A DNA stretch of 64,000 nt from Fibrobacter sp. UWB4 (GCF_002210345.1 NZ_MWQI01000002.1:186001-250000); one strand, 5' to 3'. Counted from the stretch's first letter, positions 17,835 through 26,575 are shown. Notes: generated by a model not told the origin, from the letters alone. Numbers and translations: made by a program.

Positions 17835-19250
17835 TTAGAAAAATTCCTTGAACGCATCCTTGTTGGCGTAAAGATCTTTACCGCGCCAGTCAAAAAGGCC
17901 CGGCCCCCACGCGCCACCGATTGTCGGTTCCCAGAAGAACGAGCCAATCCAGCGGTTCATCTCGCGAACAAATTCACGAGTCTTTTGGCGAGATTTGTCG
18001 AAATTGTAGTGGTTGTCAGAATCACCACCGTTGTATTCCGCAACGATAAATTCCAACTTAGAATACTTTGTCGTAATCGTATTGAACAAATTCTTCCACT
18101 TATCGGGAGTGCCGTCGCCGTATGCGGTATAAGCGGAGAAGCCCATCACGTCGGCGGGGATTTTATAGTCGTCAAAGATGACGCCCATCCACCAATTTAC
18201 GGTTTCTTCTTTGCGGATGCGTTCAATGTGAAGCACCGTTTTCGTTGATGGCGAAACTTCTTTGACGGCCTTGATGCCCGCATTGAAATACTTGGCGGCA
18301 TTTGCCTTGCCTGCGGCGGTTCCCATATCGCCATTAACTGAAGTTGCAGCCTTATCGACGCCATTTCCCCAGCAGTCTGTATTGTTATTTGGCTTATGAA
18401 TCAAGATGCCAGGCGTTGTTTCGTTGCCTATCTGCACCATGTCAGGCGTTGCGCCCGCATTCTTAAGAGCAAGCATCAAATCCTTGGTGTACGCATACAC
18501 GGAATCCGCCATCGCATTGGCATTATTCACACCACGCCAGCGTTCGGGAATAATCTGCTTGCCCGGATCTGCCCAGACGTCGCTGTAATGGATATCCACG
18601 AGAAGGCCCATACCAGCCGCTCTGACTTTCTTGGCAAACGCAACAACATGGTCCTTGTCTCCATACGCTTCGGAATCGTGACCGCAACCGCTCGCCGCAT
18701 AGCCGTACTTTGCCTTGGGCGAAACAAACGTGCGCAAGCGAATGGAATTGAATCCGTGATTTTTCAGGATTGTGAAGATGTCGCTTTCCTTGCCATCGAC
18801 ATCGTAAAACTTCGTATTATTTCGTTCGTACTCCTGGACTTCGGAAATGTCGGCACCATTATAAAAGTCAATTTTTATGGGTTGAGCGGAAGATGAACTA
18901 GGTGTTTCCGAAGAACTGATCGCTTGCGATGACGAGGATTCTTCCACCGAAGACTGAGCTTCAGACGAGGAGGAACTCTGCAACGTTTCAGACGACGTCG
19001 GTTCTACCGCAGACGATGTCGCAATGGATGAAGATGATTCTGCTTCAGGTTCGGAAAGGCTCGACGAGAAGCCACCAACATCTTGGCTAGAAGACGATAA
19101 ATTTTCTAAGGACGATGACGAAGATTCTTGCACAGACGAAGAACTCAAAGCAAAAACAGGCGACGAGGCAGGATCGTCACCGCACCCCAGCATAAACAGC
19201 GTCAACGAAGCACTAAACACACACACTGCAAGATTTTTCAAAGACTTCAT
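17835..19250 (-). CDS. GH53 endo-beta-1,4-galactanase lipoprotein
   Basis: 471 aa. Lipobox LGC (Cys23), then a Ser/Glu-rich linker to about residue 123. The GH53 barrel starts DFYNGADISEVQEYE and contains GFNSIRLRTF, LLVDIHYSDVWADPGKQ, the acid/base Glu in QIGNE (E277) and the nucleophile Glu in IVAEYNGG (E405). The enzyme cuts beta-1,4-galactan side chains of rhamnogalacturonan I. Being a surface lipoprotein with a long flexible linker, it would act on wall fragments at the cell surface. It matches the pectin genes at the left of the window although it lies 13 kb away. Confidence 0.94.
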   Translation of the reverse strand: MKSLKNLAVCVFSASLTLFMLGCGDDPASSPVFALSSSSVQESSSSSLENLSSSSQDVGGFSSSLSEPEAESSSSIATSSAVEPTSSETLQSSSSSEAQSSVEESSSSQAISSSETPSSSSAQPIKIDFYNGADISEVQEYERNNTKFYDVDGKESDIFTILKNHGFNSIRLRTFVSPKAKYGYAASGCGHDSEAYGDKDHVVAFAKKVRAAGMGLLVDIHYSDVWADPGKQIIPERWRGVNNANAMADSVYAYTKDLMLALKNAGATPDMVQIGNETTPGILIHKPNNNTDCWGNGVDKAATSVNGDMGTAAGKANAAKYFNAGIKAVKEVSPSTKTVLHIERIRKEETVNWWMGVIFDDYKIPADVMGFSAYTAYGDGTPDKWKNLFNTITTKYSKLEFIVAEYNGGDSDNHYNFDKSRQKTREFVREMNRWIGSFFWEPTIGGAWGPGLFDWRGKDLYANKDAFKEFF

Positions 19251-19276
19251 ACCAACCCAATCCTTTCTAGAAGGCG

Positions 19277-19302
19277 ATTCCCGTTCAGAGACGGGAATGA
19301 CA
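19277..19302. repeat. REP-like palindrome (TTGTCATnCC family)
   Basis: ATTCCCGT (19277-19284) / ACGGGAAT (19291-19298) followed by GACA, in the divergent region between the GH53 and methyltransferase genes. Confidence 0.6.
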
Positions 19303-19346
19303 TACTTAAAAAATACATCTTAATCGCAAATCCTCAAAATTTTAAA

Positions 19347-19375
19347 TTGTAAAATTCCTGCATAAAAATTAAATT
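19347..19375 (+). promoter_or_regulatory. Leaderless promoter of the methyltransferase gene
   Basis: TTGTAA (19347-19352), exactly 17 bp, TAAATT (19370-19375), then 6 nt to ATG 19382, placing the start codon at the predicted +1. No Shine-Dalgarno sequence. Confidence 0.55.
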
Positions 19376-19381
19376 TCTAGC

Positions 19382-20743
19382 ATGTTCAACGCGGATTTAA
19401 TTACTTCGGCTAAAGTTCAGGATTTCATCAAGCTTGCAACCAAGAAAAAATTGGATGCATTGCAAGTTTCAACGCAACTTGCCAAGGAATTCAGCAACGA
19501 AGAACGAGCCGCCATTATGGATTATATGGCGCTCGTGCCGAAATTCCGCGAAAAATTCGGAATCGAGAGTACCGCGTTTCTCCTTTGCGACAAACTAGCG
19601 CTGGAACAGAGCACCGCGCAAGATATCGGGCGCTGGAAAGCATCGCTTTGGGAAAGCGCTCGCCAAGCGAACAAGAACAGTAGCGAAAGCGCCCCCGTCG
19701 TACACGACCTTTGCTGCGGCATGGGAGGCGATTCGTTCTACTTGCCCAATGATTTTTTAGCCATTGGCGTAGACCTTGACGAAAACCGACTTGCGATGTA
19801 CCGCTACAACAGTTGCGTAATGCGAGGAGTCTCGCCAGAATCCAGCCTTGCGCACACCATACTCGGGGATGTCCGCGAAGTTGCCAAAGAAAACGATTCC
19901 GAATGTGCGACGCTCGCCCGCCTCAAAGCCGACTATTTCACGATTGACCCCGCCCGCCGCGCGATTGAAGGCGAGAACCAGCGTGACCTGCGCAACCTCA
20001 CGCCCACATTCGAAGAAGTCATCGAAATTTCGAAGCACTACAAAGGCGGCATGGCAAAAATTCCGCCCGGATACCCCATTTGCGAAATTCCCCGCGGCAC
20101 AGAAATCCTGTACATCGGCTCCCGCACGGACTGCCGAGAATGTTTGGTGCTGTTCGGCGAACTCGCCCAGAATCCCGACCACGTACGCGCTGTGATGGTC
20201 GACAAAACGGGGAACGAAATCGCCGATTGGACGTTTATCCGCGACGAAAAGCGCGAAGCCCGCAACGAGAGCGAACAATCGCAATACGACCACAACTATG
20301 AGCTCGAAGGCCGCGACCGCATTTACCGCACATCGAGCAGCGAATCCGACTTGCCTCTTGGTGGGATTTCCAAGTTCATCGCGGAACCCGCGCCGGTGTT
20401 GCTCCGCAGCCACCTCTTTGGCGTTGTCGCCCTCGCCCACGACGAAACGACGCACCTGATTTCGCCGGGTATCGCTTACGTGACGAGCGAAAAGCCGCTC
20501 CCCGCCCCCGCCTTTGCTAACTACGAGATTTTGGAATCGTCCGAGATTTCGACAGGCGCCATCCGCGCCATGCTCAAATCACACGACATCGGAAAGCTCA
20601 CGCTCAAACTCCGAGGCGTCAAAGTCGACCCCGATCAAGAAATCAAGCGCCTAAAGCCCAAAGGCAAAAACAGCGCAACGCTATTCTACACACGCCTCGA
20701 CGGCGAGAAAATCGCGATACTTACGAGGAGGAGTGAGCTATGA
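19382..20743 (+). CDS. Class I SAM-dependent methyltransferase with THUMP-like C-terminus
   Basis: 453 aa. After a helical N-terminus (~100 residues) the SAM motif I is HDLCCGMGGDSFYL with acidic GVDLDENRLAMYRYN as motif II. DYFTIDPARRA (motif IV-like) follows. The C-terminal ~80 residues (GKLTLKLRGVKVDPDQEIKRLKPKGKN...ATLFYTRLDGEKIAILTRR) match the THUMP-like domain found in this family. An RNA substrate is likely from that domain, but the exact target is unknown. Confidence 0.82.
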   Translation: MFNADLITSAKVQDFIKLATKKKLDALQVSTQLAKEFSNEERAAIMDYMALVPKFREKFGIESTAFLLCDKLALEQSTAQDIGRWKASLWESARQANKNSSESAPVVHDLCCGMGGDSFYLPNDFLAIGVDLDENRLAMYRYNSCVMRGVSPESSLAHTILGDVREVAKENDSECATLARLKADYFTIDPARRAIEGENQRDLRNLTPTFEEVIEISKHYKGGMAKIPPGYPICEIPRGTEILYIGSRTDCRECLVLFGELAQNPDHVRAVMVDKTGNEIADWTFIRDEKREARNESEQSQYDHNYELEGRDRIYRTSSSESDLPLGGISKFIAEPAPVLLRSHLFGVVALAHDETTHLISPGIAYVTSEKPLPAPAFANYEILESSEISTGAIRAMLKSHDIGKLTLKLRGVKVDPDQEIKRLKPKGKNSATLFYTRLDGEKIAILTRRSEL

Positions 20744-20746
20744 GTA

Positions 20747-20770
20747 CGCTCGTATACACTCGCTTTGAGG
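20747..20770. repeat. Dispersed repeat, copy 1 (CGCTCGTnACACTCGCTTTG)
   Basis: CGCTCGTATACACTCGCTTT shares its core with the reverse complement of 33341-33359. It lies in the 120-bp gap before ung, followed by inverted CGCCTACGGC-type words. Confidence 0.45.
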
Positions 20771-20827
20771 TCGGTCGCCTACGGCTCCCTCTGGGCATAA
20801 CAATCGCGCCTACGGCGCCATACTTAA

Positions 20828-20862
20828 ACCCCATACCCCATTACCTCACAACCCCATAGCCC
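20828..20862. repeat. Heptamer-like array before ung
   Basis: ACCCCAT, ACCCCAT, TACCTCA and related words in near 7-bp register, running up to the ung start. The phase slips once, so this is a weaker member of the family. Confidence 0.4.
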
Positions 20863-20863
20863 T

Positions 20864-21541
20864 ATGTCCGTTAAACTTGAAGAATCTTGGCTAAAACTGC
20901 TCGCCGACCAGTTCGAACAGCCATATTTTAAGCAAATCAAGGCAAAACTTTTGCAGGAACACGCGGAACATCACGTGGTGTATCCCCCCGGACCGCAGAT
21001 TTTTGCAGCCCTCGACTATTGCCCCGTCGATAAAGTCAAGGCAGTCATCATCGGACAAGACCCGTACCACAATCCGGGCCAGGCTCACGGGCTTTGCTTT
21101 TCCGTGCCGTTCGGAATCGAGCCACCGCCCTCCCTCATCAACATTTTCCAAGAACTCCACGATGACCTCGGCATCACACCTCCGCCTCACGGAAACTTGG
21201 AAGGTTGGGCCCATCAGGGAATTTTGCTTTTAAACGCCTCGCTCACGGTGCGCGCCCACATGGCTGCCAGCCACGCAGGCATTGGCTGGCAGCAGTTCAC
21301 GGACACGATCATCCAACGACTTTCGCAAGTCCGCGAGAACCTAGTCTTTTTGCTCTGGGGCAGTTTCGCCATCAAAAAGCAGGTGCTCATCGCACCCAAT
21401 CGCGGCCACCTGATTCTCACCGCTCCGCACCCGAGTCCGCTCTCGGCATACCGCGGATTCTTCGGCTGCAAGCACTTTAGCAAGGCAAACGCTTACCTTG
21501 TCAGCAAGGGGCTTGAACCCATCGACTGGAGCATTAAATAA
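20864..21541 (+). CDS. ung: Uracil-DNA glycosylase, family 1
   Basis: 225 aa, normal length. The water-activating motif GQDPYHNPGQAHGLCFSV carries the catalytic Asp. LLLNASLTV and the DNA-intercalation motif HPSPLSAYRGFFGCKHF are intact. The enzyme removes uracil from DNA in base-excision repair. No Shine-Dalgarno sequence is visible; a repeat array runs right up to the ATG. Confidence 0.97.
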   Translation: MSVKLEESWLKLLADQFEQPYFKQIKAKLLQEHAEHHVVYPPGPQIFAALDYCPVDKVKAVIIGQDPYHNPGQAHGLCFSVPFGIEPPPSLINIFQELHDDLGITPPPHGNLEGWAHQGILLLNASLTVRAHMAASHAGIGWQQFTDTIIQRLSQVRENLVFLLWGSFAIKKQVLIAPNRGHLILTAPHPSPLSAYRGFFGCKHFSKANAYLVSKGLEPIDWSIK

Positions 21542-21611
21542 AGTAGGAAGTAGACAGTAGGCTGTAGGAAGTGATTAGTGGTTAGTAAACAGTGGTTGGT
21601 GGTTTGGTTCG
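21542..21611. repeat. Heptamer array, 10 units
   Basis: AGTAGGA, AGTAGAC, AGTAGGC, TGTAGGA, AGTGATT, AGTGGTT, AGTAAAC, AGTGGTT, GGTGGTT, TGGTTCG: exact 7-bp period for 70 bp, beginning at the ung stop codon. Confidence 0.8.
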
Positions 21612-21630
21612 GTAGTCTCGCCGACCTTGT

Positions 21631-21677
21631 GTCATCCTGAGCGATGTGTAACGGAGTCGAAGGATCCAGTGAATTTA
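21631..21677. repeat. GTCATCCTGA...GGATCCAGT dispersed repeat, left of the CDF gene
   Basis: Begins GTCATCCTGAGCGA and ends GAAGGATCCAGTGAATTT. An inverted copy lies at 22858-22900, so the CDF gene is flanked by inverted repeats. Confidence 0.55.
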
Positions 21678-21713
21678 GACGAGTAAATAAAAAATATAGA
21701 AGGGAGAATATAT

Positions 21714-22853
21714 ATGTCCAAAACGGAAACACTCAACAACATTGATAAAGAAGAAAACCGCAATAAGGTCATCGTCAAAACTAGCGTTGTCGGGATTGTC
21801 ACCAACGTCATTCTCGCGAGCGTCAAGGCGGTTATCGGCCTCATGGCTAATTCCATCGCCGTCGTTCTCGATGCCGTGAACAACCTCTCGGACGCACTCT
21901 CGTCCATCATCACGATTGTCGGCAACAAGCTCTCGCGAAAATTGCCCAACGAAAAGCACCCGCTCGGTTACGGTCGCATTGAATACCTGACCGCCATGGT
22001 CATCGCCTCCATTGTGATTTACGCGGGCATCACCTCTTGTGTGGAATCCATCAAAAAAATCATCCACCCCGAAGAAGCCGACTACTCCACCGTTTCGCTT
22101 GTCATCATCGCCATAGCCGTGGTCGTGAAAGTCGTCCTCGGGCGTTACGTGAAATCGCAAGGCGAACGCGTGAATTCCGGTTCGCTCATCGCATCCGGCT
22201 CCGATGCTCTCTTTGACGCCATCCTCTCCCTTTCCGTTCTCGCCTCGGCACTCATCTTCATTTTCACGGGACTCTCGCTCGAAGCTTACGTTGGCGTTCT
22301 TATTTCCATCTTCATCGTCAAAGCAGGCTTTGAAATGTTGAAGGATACCGTCAGCGACTTGCTCGGCAAGAAAAATGATAACGAACTCACCAAGCAAATC
22401 AAGAGCCTCATCCGCAGCGAAGAAGGCGTCCACGGCGCATACGACCTCGTCATTAACGATTACGGTCCTGAAAAGAAACTCGCCTCCGTGCACGTAGAAC
22501 TCCCCGACACAATGACTGTTGCCGACCTGGATTCTCTCACGCGCAAAATTGAAAAGAAGGTCTACAGCGAAACAGGCGTCATCCTCACCGCTATCGGCGT
22601 TTACTCTTACAACACCCAAAACGACGAATCCGCCAAAATCCGCGACACGATTTTAGACAAAGTCAAGTCACACGATTGGGCGCTCCAGATGCACGGTTTT
22701 TATGTGGATATCGAAGCCAAAGAAATGCGCTTTGACGTGGTCATTAAATTCGGCGTGAACGCCCAGGAAGCTCTCGAAACCATCAAGAGCGAAGCGGCCC
22801 AACTCTACCCCGATTACAAGATTCAAGTTTCACCCGATATCGATTTGGGTTAA
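21714..22853 (+). CDS. Cation diffusion facilitator transporter (Mn-type metal site)
   Basis: 379 aa. An N-terminal six-helix domain is followed by a cytoplasmic domain from about residue 210 with an unusually long extra C-terminal segment (~80 residues, DESAKIRDTILDKVKSHDWALQMHGFYVD...), like a second ferredoxin-like fold. The transport site in helix 2 is NNLSD and in helix 5 DALFD, i.e. NxxxD and DxxxD. The His of Zn-CDFs is missing, the pattern described for manganese CDFs. HPLGYGRIEY follows helix 2. It would export Mn2+ (or Fe2+) using the proton gradient; the metal is inferred. GAAGGGAG precedes the ATG. Confidence 0.88.
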   Translation: MSKTETLNNIDKEENRNKVIVKTSVVGIVTNVILASVKAVIGLMANSIAVVLDAVNNLSDALSSIITIVGNKLSRKLPNEKHPLGYGRIEYLTAMVIASIVIYAGITSCVESIKKIIHPEEADYSTVSLVIIAIAVVVKVVLGRYVKSQGERVNSGSLIASGSDALFDAILSLSVLASALIFIFTGLSLEAYVGVLISIFIVKAGFEMLKDTVSDLLGKKNDNELTKQIKSLIRSEEGVHGAYDLVINDYGPEKKLASVHVELPDTMTVADLDSLTRKIEKKVYSETGVILTAIGVYSYNTQNDESAKIRDTILDKVKSHDWALQMHGFYVDIEAKEMRFDVVIKFGVNAQEALETIKSEAAQLYPDYKIQVSPDIDLG

Positions 22854-22857
22854 TATT

Positions 22858-22900
22858 CAAATTTTACTGGATCCTTCACCCATAAAGGGTTCAGGATGAC
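22858..22900. repeat. ACTGGATCC...TCAGGATGAC dispersed repeat, right of the CDF gene
   Basis: Inverted copy of 21631-21677 with a different middle containing an ACCC/GGGT hairpin. The downstream promoter's -35 box (TTCAGG) lies within it. Confidence 0.55.
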
Positions 22901-22912
22901 TTTGCAAAATAC

Positions 22913-22918
22913 TATATT
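22913..22918 (+). promoter_or_regulatory. Leaderless -10 element of the DUF4321-like/gatA operon
   Basis: TATATT followed by TGCGGC and ATG 22925. The 17-mer CTATATTTGCGGCATGA is identical to the one starting the LPP20-like gene near 31.41 kb. A weak TTCAGG lies 17 bp upstream. Confidence 0.5.
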
Positions 22919-22924
22919 TGCGGC

Positions 22925-23251
22925 ATGACTCACAAGAACTCATTGGCACGTGTCGTCCTCTTCATCTTTGTCGGCCTTATTTTAGGCGGCATCATGAGCG
23001 AAGCTCTCGGAGCTTTATTCGGCGAACTCGGAGTCCTCTTGAACGCTGGTGGATACGATAACAGTGTTCACCACATTTTTACAGCGGCAGCCGATTACAG
23101 TATCGGTTTTTCTGGCGATACACCGCAGCCCGTTGTTATTGATTTGTACCTTGTCAAATTTGCACTTGGATTCGGCATCAAAGTGAACTTTTTAAGTGCT
23201 ATTGGCATGTTCATCGCCCTTTACATTATGAAATGGTCCGGAGAAAGATAA
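22925..23251 (+). CDS. Small membrane protein, DUF4321-like
   Basis: 108 aa with two hydrophobic segments (VVLFIFVGLILGGIMSEALGAL near residue 10 and INFLSAIGMFIALYIMKW-like at the end). The GLILGG near the N-terminus and the terminal KFALGFGIKVNFLSAIGMFIALY fit DUF4321. Its function is unknown. Its stop overlaps the gatA start (TAATG), so gatA translation probably depends on it. Confidence 0.75.
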   Translation: MTHKNSLARVVLFIFVGLILGGIMSEALGALFGELGVLLNAGGYDNSVHHIFTAAADYSIGFSGDTPQPVVIDLYLVKFALGFGIKVNFLSAIGMFIALYIMKWSGER

Positions 23252-24669
23252 TGCAGACTATTCAGGAACTTCAAGCTCAACTTGCTAACGGCAGCACCAC
23301 TGCCGAAAAGCTTGCACAGGCTTCCCTCGAAAAAATTGAATCTACAAAGAATTTAAACGCCTATATCTCGGTGCTGAACGACCGCGCTCTCGAACGCGCT
23401 AAGGAAAGCGACAAGCGCCGCGCCGAAGGCAAGTCTCTGGGCGCCCTCGATGGCATCCCGGTCGCCGTGAAGGACAACATGTGCTTGACCGGCACACGCA
23501 CCACGGCCGCCTCCAAGATTCTCGACAACTTTGTTGCTCCGTACACTGCAACGGCACTCGAAAAGCTCGAAGCCGCAGGCGCCATCATCGTCGGCAAGAC
23601 GAACATGGACGAATTCGCCATGGGTTCCAGCAACGAAACCTCTTACTACGGCCCGGTCAAGAATCCGCTCGATGAATCCCGCGTTCCGGGTGGTTCCTCG
23701 GGTGGTTCCGCAGTCGCCGTCGCCTCTGGCACGGTTCCCTGCGCTCTCGGTTCCGACACGGGTGGATCTATCCGCCAGCCGGCTGCCTGCACAGGTGTTG
23801 TCGGTTTGAAGCCGACCTACGGCCGCGTTTCCCGTTACGGCCTCCTCGCTTACGCAAGCTCTCTTGACCAGATTGGTCCGTTCGGTGCAACCGTTCGTGA
23901 CTGTGCCACGCTCCTCGGCGCCATCTGCGGCATTGACCCGCACGACAACACCACGAGCACTCGCCCGACCGAAGACTTTACCGCAAAGCTCGGCACCGGC
24001 GTTAAGGGCAAAGTCATCGGCGTTCCGAAGGAATACTTTGGCGAAGGCCTCGATGCTGAATGCAAGGCAGCCATCGAAAACATGCTCAAGAAGATGGAAG
24101 CCGAAGGCGCCACAATCAAGGAAGTGAGCCTCCCGCACATCAGCTACGCTGTGTCCAGCTACTACATCATTGCAACGGCAGAAGCAAGCTCCAACCTCAG
24201 CCGCTACGACGGCGTGCGTTACGGCTACCGCAGCGCTGAAGCTCGTAAGCTCTTCGACCTTTACGCCAAGTCCCGCAGTGAAGGTTTCGGCAAGGAAGTG
24301 CAGCGCCGCATCCTCCTCGGAAGCTACGTCCTCTCCGCTGGTTTCTATGACGCTTACTACGTGCAGGCTCAGAAGGTCCGCCGCCTCATCACGGACGACT
24401 TCACCGAAGCATTCAAGACTTGCGACGTGATTGCAAGCCCAACGATGCCGGGTCTCCCGCTCAAGTGCGGCATGAACGAATCCGACCCGATGGCAGTTTA
24501 CCTCTCCGACATCTATACCGTTAGCTTGAACCTCGCCGGTCTCCCGGGCGTGAGCGTTCCGTGCGGTATGGCAGGCGGACTCCCGGTTGGCCTCCAGTGG
24601 ATTGGCAAGCCGTTCCAGGAAGCGGACTTGCTCGCCGTCGCTGAAGCAACGGAAAAGTTGAACAAGTAA
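23251..24669 (+). CDS. gatA: Asp-tRNA(Asn)/Glu-tRNA(Gln) amidotransferase subunit A
   Basis: 472 aa. Amidase signature with the Ser-cisSer-Lys triad: Lys in VAVKDNM, GGSSGGSAVAVASG and SDTGGSIRQPAA. It hydrolyses glutamine to supply ammonia for converting misacylated Glu-tRNA(Gln) or Asp-tRNA(Asn). Partners gatB and gatC are not in the window. The start at 23251 was chosen because GGAGAAAG lies upstream and it overlaps the previous stop. GC content and codon use are higher than in the surrounding lipoproteins, as expected for a well-expressed gene. Confidence 0.97.
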   Translation: MQTIQELQAQLANGSTTAEKLAQASLEKIESTKNLNAYISVLNDRALERAKESDKRRAEGKSLGALDGIPVAVKDNMCLTGTRTTAASKILDNFVAPYTATALEKLEAAGAIIVGKTNMDEFAMGSSNETSYYGPVKNPLDESRVPGGSSGGSAVAVASGTVPCALGSDTGGSIRQPAACTGVVGLKPTYGRVSRYGLLAYASSLDQIGPFGATVRDCATLLGAICGIDPHDNTTSTRPTEDFTAKLGTGVKGKVIGVPKEYFGEGLDAECKAAIENMLKKMEAEGATIKEVSLPHISYAVSSYYIIATAEASSNLSRYDGVRYGYRSAEARKLFDLYAKSRSEGFGKEVQRRILLGSYVLSAGFYDAYYVQAQKVRRLITDDFTEAFKTCDVIASPTMPGLPLKCGMNESDPMAVYLSDIYTVSLNLAGLPGVSVPCGMAGGLPVGLQWIGKPFQEADLLAVAEATEKLNK

Positions 24670-24702
24670 AAAAATCGCGGCTTTAAAAGCCGCGACTCTC
24701 GC

Positions 24703-24734
24703 AAAAAACGACGCCCACCAAGGCGCCGTTTTTG
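24703..24734. terminator. Terminator between convergent gatA and expansin-like genes
   Basis: AAAACGACGCC (24705-24715) / GGCGCCGTTTT (24722-24732) with one mismatch, ending in a T-run on both strands. A second hairpin TCGCGGC/GCCGCGA (24675-24695) precedes it and carries a T-run on the minus strand. Confidence 0.75.
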
Positions 24735-24767
24735 TTTCTGCAAGCATCGAAGATGCGCTGTGATTTC

Positions 24768-25784
24768 CTATTTCTTTCGATGTTCGTACAGATAAAGGTT
24801 CGCTTCCGGCACCGCCAAATCAGAACCCTTTAAAATCCATTCGTCATCCGTGCCGGTGCGGTAAGTGACGACTACGCTGTAACTTTTTTCCGATTGCAAA
24901 ATTTCCAGCGGAACGGTCCAAAAGTTTTCCGTCCCGACAACAAATTCAAGCGGATAAGTCTTGTCGCCATCCAACTCGTTGAACACAATTTTGCGGACAG
25001 CATCTTTCGGATTGCGCACTTGGATAATGCTCCAGAATTCGCTTGCGCCTTCCTTGACCCAAATGGATGTGGAATCTCCCCACACGCCTTCGACTCCTTC
25101 GCAGCTCACAAATTCCCATTCGCCATAATAGCGGCCGACCTGAATCCCCATGATGTCACTAGCGGGCGCACCGCCCAAATCCACGCCGCAGTCTGCATCC
25201 GGGCATCGGTCCGTAATGCGCACAGTCACCTCTTTCCAGCCATCCGGCGTTTTAGCCTTCACGTGAACGCAGCCGCCACAAGCCATGCCGCCATCCCACG
25301 GTCCTTTATCATCACCCGGAGAAACATTCACATGGATGGCCGCATAATACTGGATATTCGTCTGTCCGTAATTGCAGGCACCGCCGAGACTCGTTTCTTT
25401 CGCAGTGATGCTTCCGTAAGTCGTCACGGAACCCTTGCCGCCATTTTCCACAAGTATCGGATCTGCGGCCGTATAGCTATCGCAGCTCGTGCAAACACCA
25501 CTGTCCGACGATCCCGCAGGTTTCGCGGAAGAAGATGATTGCGCAGACTTTTCCGAAGACGAACTTGATAAAGCGCGATCGCTCGAAGATTCAGCAGGCT
25601 TCACCGAACTTGAACTCGCAAGCATTTCAGAAGACGAAGACTCTTGCGAAGAAGATGAATCTTCGCCCTCAGCAACAGGCAAACCATTCGGCGAATCGCC
25701 ACACGCGACAAAAGCAAACGGAACCGCAAGCGCCCCCGCGAGCACAGCCGCAAACAACCTACTAAAACTAGACTTACTGTTCAT
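24768..25784 (-). CDS. Expansin-like lipoprotein
   Basis: 338 aa. Lipobox FVAC (Cys28), Ser-rich linker (~42-93), then a double-psi beta-barrel: GSVTTYG..., GACNYG, MACGGCVHVK and TDRCPDADCGVDLGG with the conserved Asp. A C-terminal CBM63-like beta-sandwich (WSIIQVRNPKDAVRKIVFNELDG...) follows. This is the two-domain layout of bacterial expansins, which loosen plant cell walls without hydrolysis by disrupting cellulose-matrix contacts. Anchoring to the outer membrane by a flexible linker suits action at the cell-substrate interface. Confidence 0.9.
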   Translation of the reverse strand: MNSKSSFSRLFAAVLAGALAVPFAFVACGDSPNGLPVAEGEDSSSSQESSSSEMLASSSSVKPAESSSDRALSSSSSEKSAQSSSSAKPAGSSDSGVCTSCDSYTAADPILVENGGKGSVTTYGSITAKETSLGGACNYGQTNIQYYAAIHVNVSPGDDKGPWDGGMACGGCVHVKAKTPDGWKEVTVRITDRCPDADCGVDLGGAPASDIMGIQVGRYYGEWEFVSCEGVEGVWGDSTSIWVKEGASEFWSIIQVRNPKDAVRKIVFNELDGDKTYPLEFVVGTENFWTVPLEILQSEKSYSVVVTYRTGTDDEWILKGSDLAVPEANLYLYEHRKK

Positions 25785-25811
25785 AATACACTCTCATCCC
25801 TAATATATATC

Positions 25812-25841
25812 AAAAAACGCAGCCTGGCGAAGCTGCGTTTT
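25812..25841 (-). terminator. Terminator of the downstream-ending lipoprotein gene
   Basis: AAACGCAGC (25815-25823) / GCTGCGTTT (25832-25840), followed by a T-run in the minus orientation. Confidence 0.75.
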
Positions 25842-25846
25842 CTTAT

Positions 25847-26575
25847 TTAAAACTGCGCAATTGGAGTTTTATCAATCATGTGCAGAATCAGGTCTCGTAG
25901 AACATTCTGCCAGTCATGCTCAATTACATTCTGGTCCGAGCATTGCGATTCTTCCAAATAACCATAATCCAGCGGTTTTGCAGTTTTCACCTCGTAAAAA
26001 GCGTACGAAGCCGATATATGTACGCAATTATTATTTATGGTAGATCCAACACTCATGCCTACAGACACCAAATTTGTAGAAGCCCCTTCCATCACGCGGA
26101 TATTGGACTTCAGCCGAATACTATCCAAAACCATATAGACATCGGCACTGTCCGACATAGATTTCAGCACAGGAACACGAAATTTTTCACCATCAGCATC
26201 TTTTTCAGAGTAAGAAACAAGATCCTTTGAAACTTCACTGATCTTATAATGAGAACTTGAATTGAACTTAAGCGTATTATCGACATTGCTCAAGAACCAC
26301 TCCGACATCTTTTTCATTTCATCGGGCAGCATAAGAGCATCCTTCTCACATATAGTTTTTGCGCCCCCTCCTGCTACACCAGAAGCGCTATAATACCAAG
26401 GGAACATCGGGCAATTATCCTTTGCCGAATCCAAAACAACAGGTGCAGTGAACACCACCTGTAAATTTGATGGTTTCGCCGTCCACGACGGATCTTTGTG
26501 CTGCTTCGAAGCCGAACAACCGACAAGGGCTAGGCCACACAAGGCCAAGGCAACAAACAACTTAACATTTCTCAT
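25847..26575 (-). CDS. Lipoprotein of unknown function
   Basis: 242 aa from ATG 26575, chosen for the GAAGGAG upstream and because a normal lipoprotein leader (MRNVKLFVALALCGLALVGC) begins there; a longer frame adds 24 implausible residues. The mature part has short strands and helices (DSADVYMVLDSIRLKSNIRVMEGA, ASYAFYEVKTAKPLDYGYLEESQ). I recognise no named family; the overall pattern recalls periplasmic lipoproteins whose genes lie alone. Confidence 0.75.
   Translation of the reverse strand: MRNVKLFVALALCGLALVGCSASKQHKDPSWTAKPSNLQVVFTAPVVLDSAKDNCPMFPWYYSASGVAGGGAKTICEKDALMLPDEMKKMSEWFLSNVDNTLKFNSSSHYKISEVSKDLVSYSEKDADGEKFRVPVLKSMSDSADVYMVLDSIRLKSNIRVMEGASTNLVSVGMSVGSTINNNCVHISASYAFYEVKTAKPLDYGYLEESQCSDQNVIEHDWQNVLRDLILHMIDKTPIAQF

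Noticed and set aside
21631-22900. Composite transposon around the CDF gene
   Set aside because: No transposase or target duplication; related repeats occur singly elsewhere.
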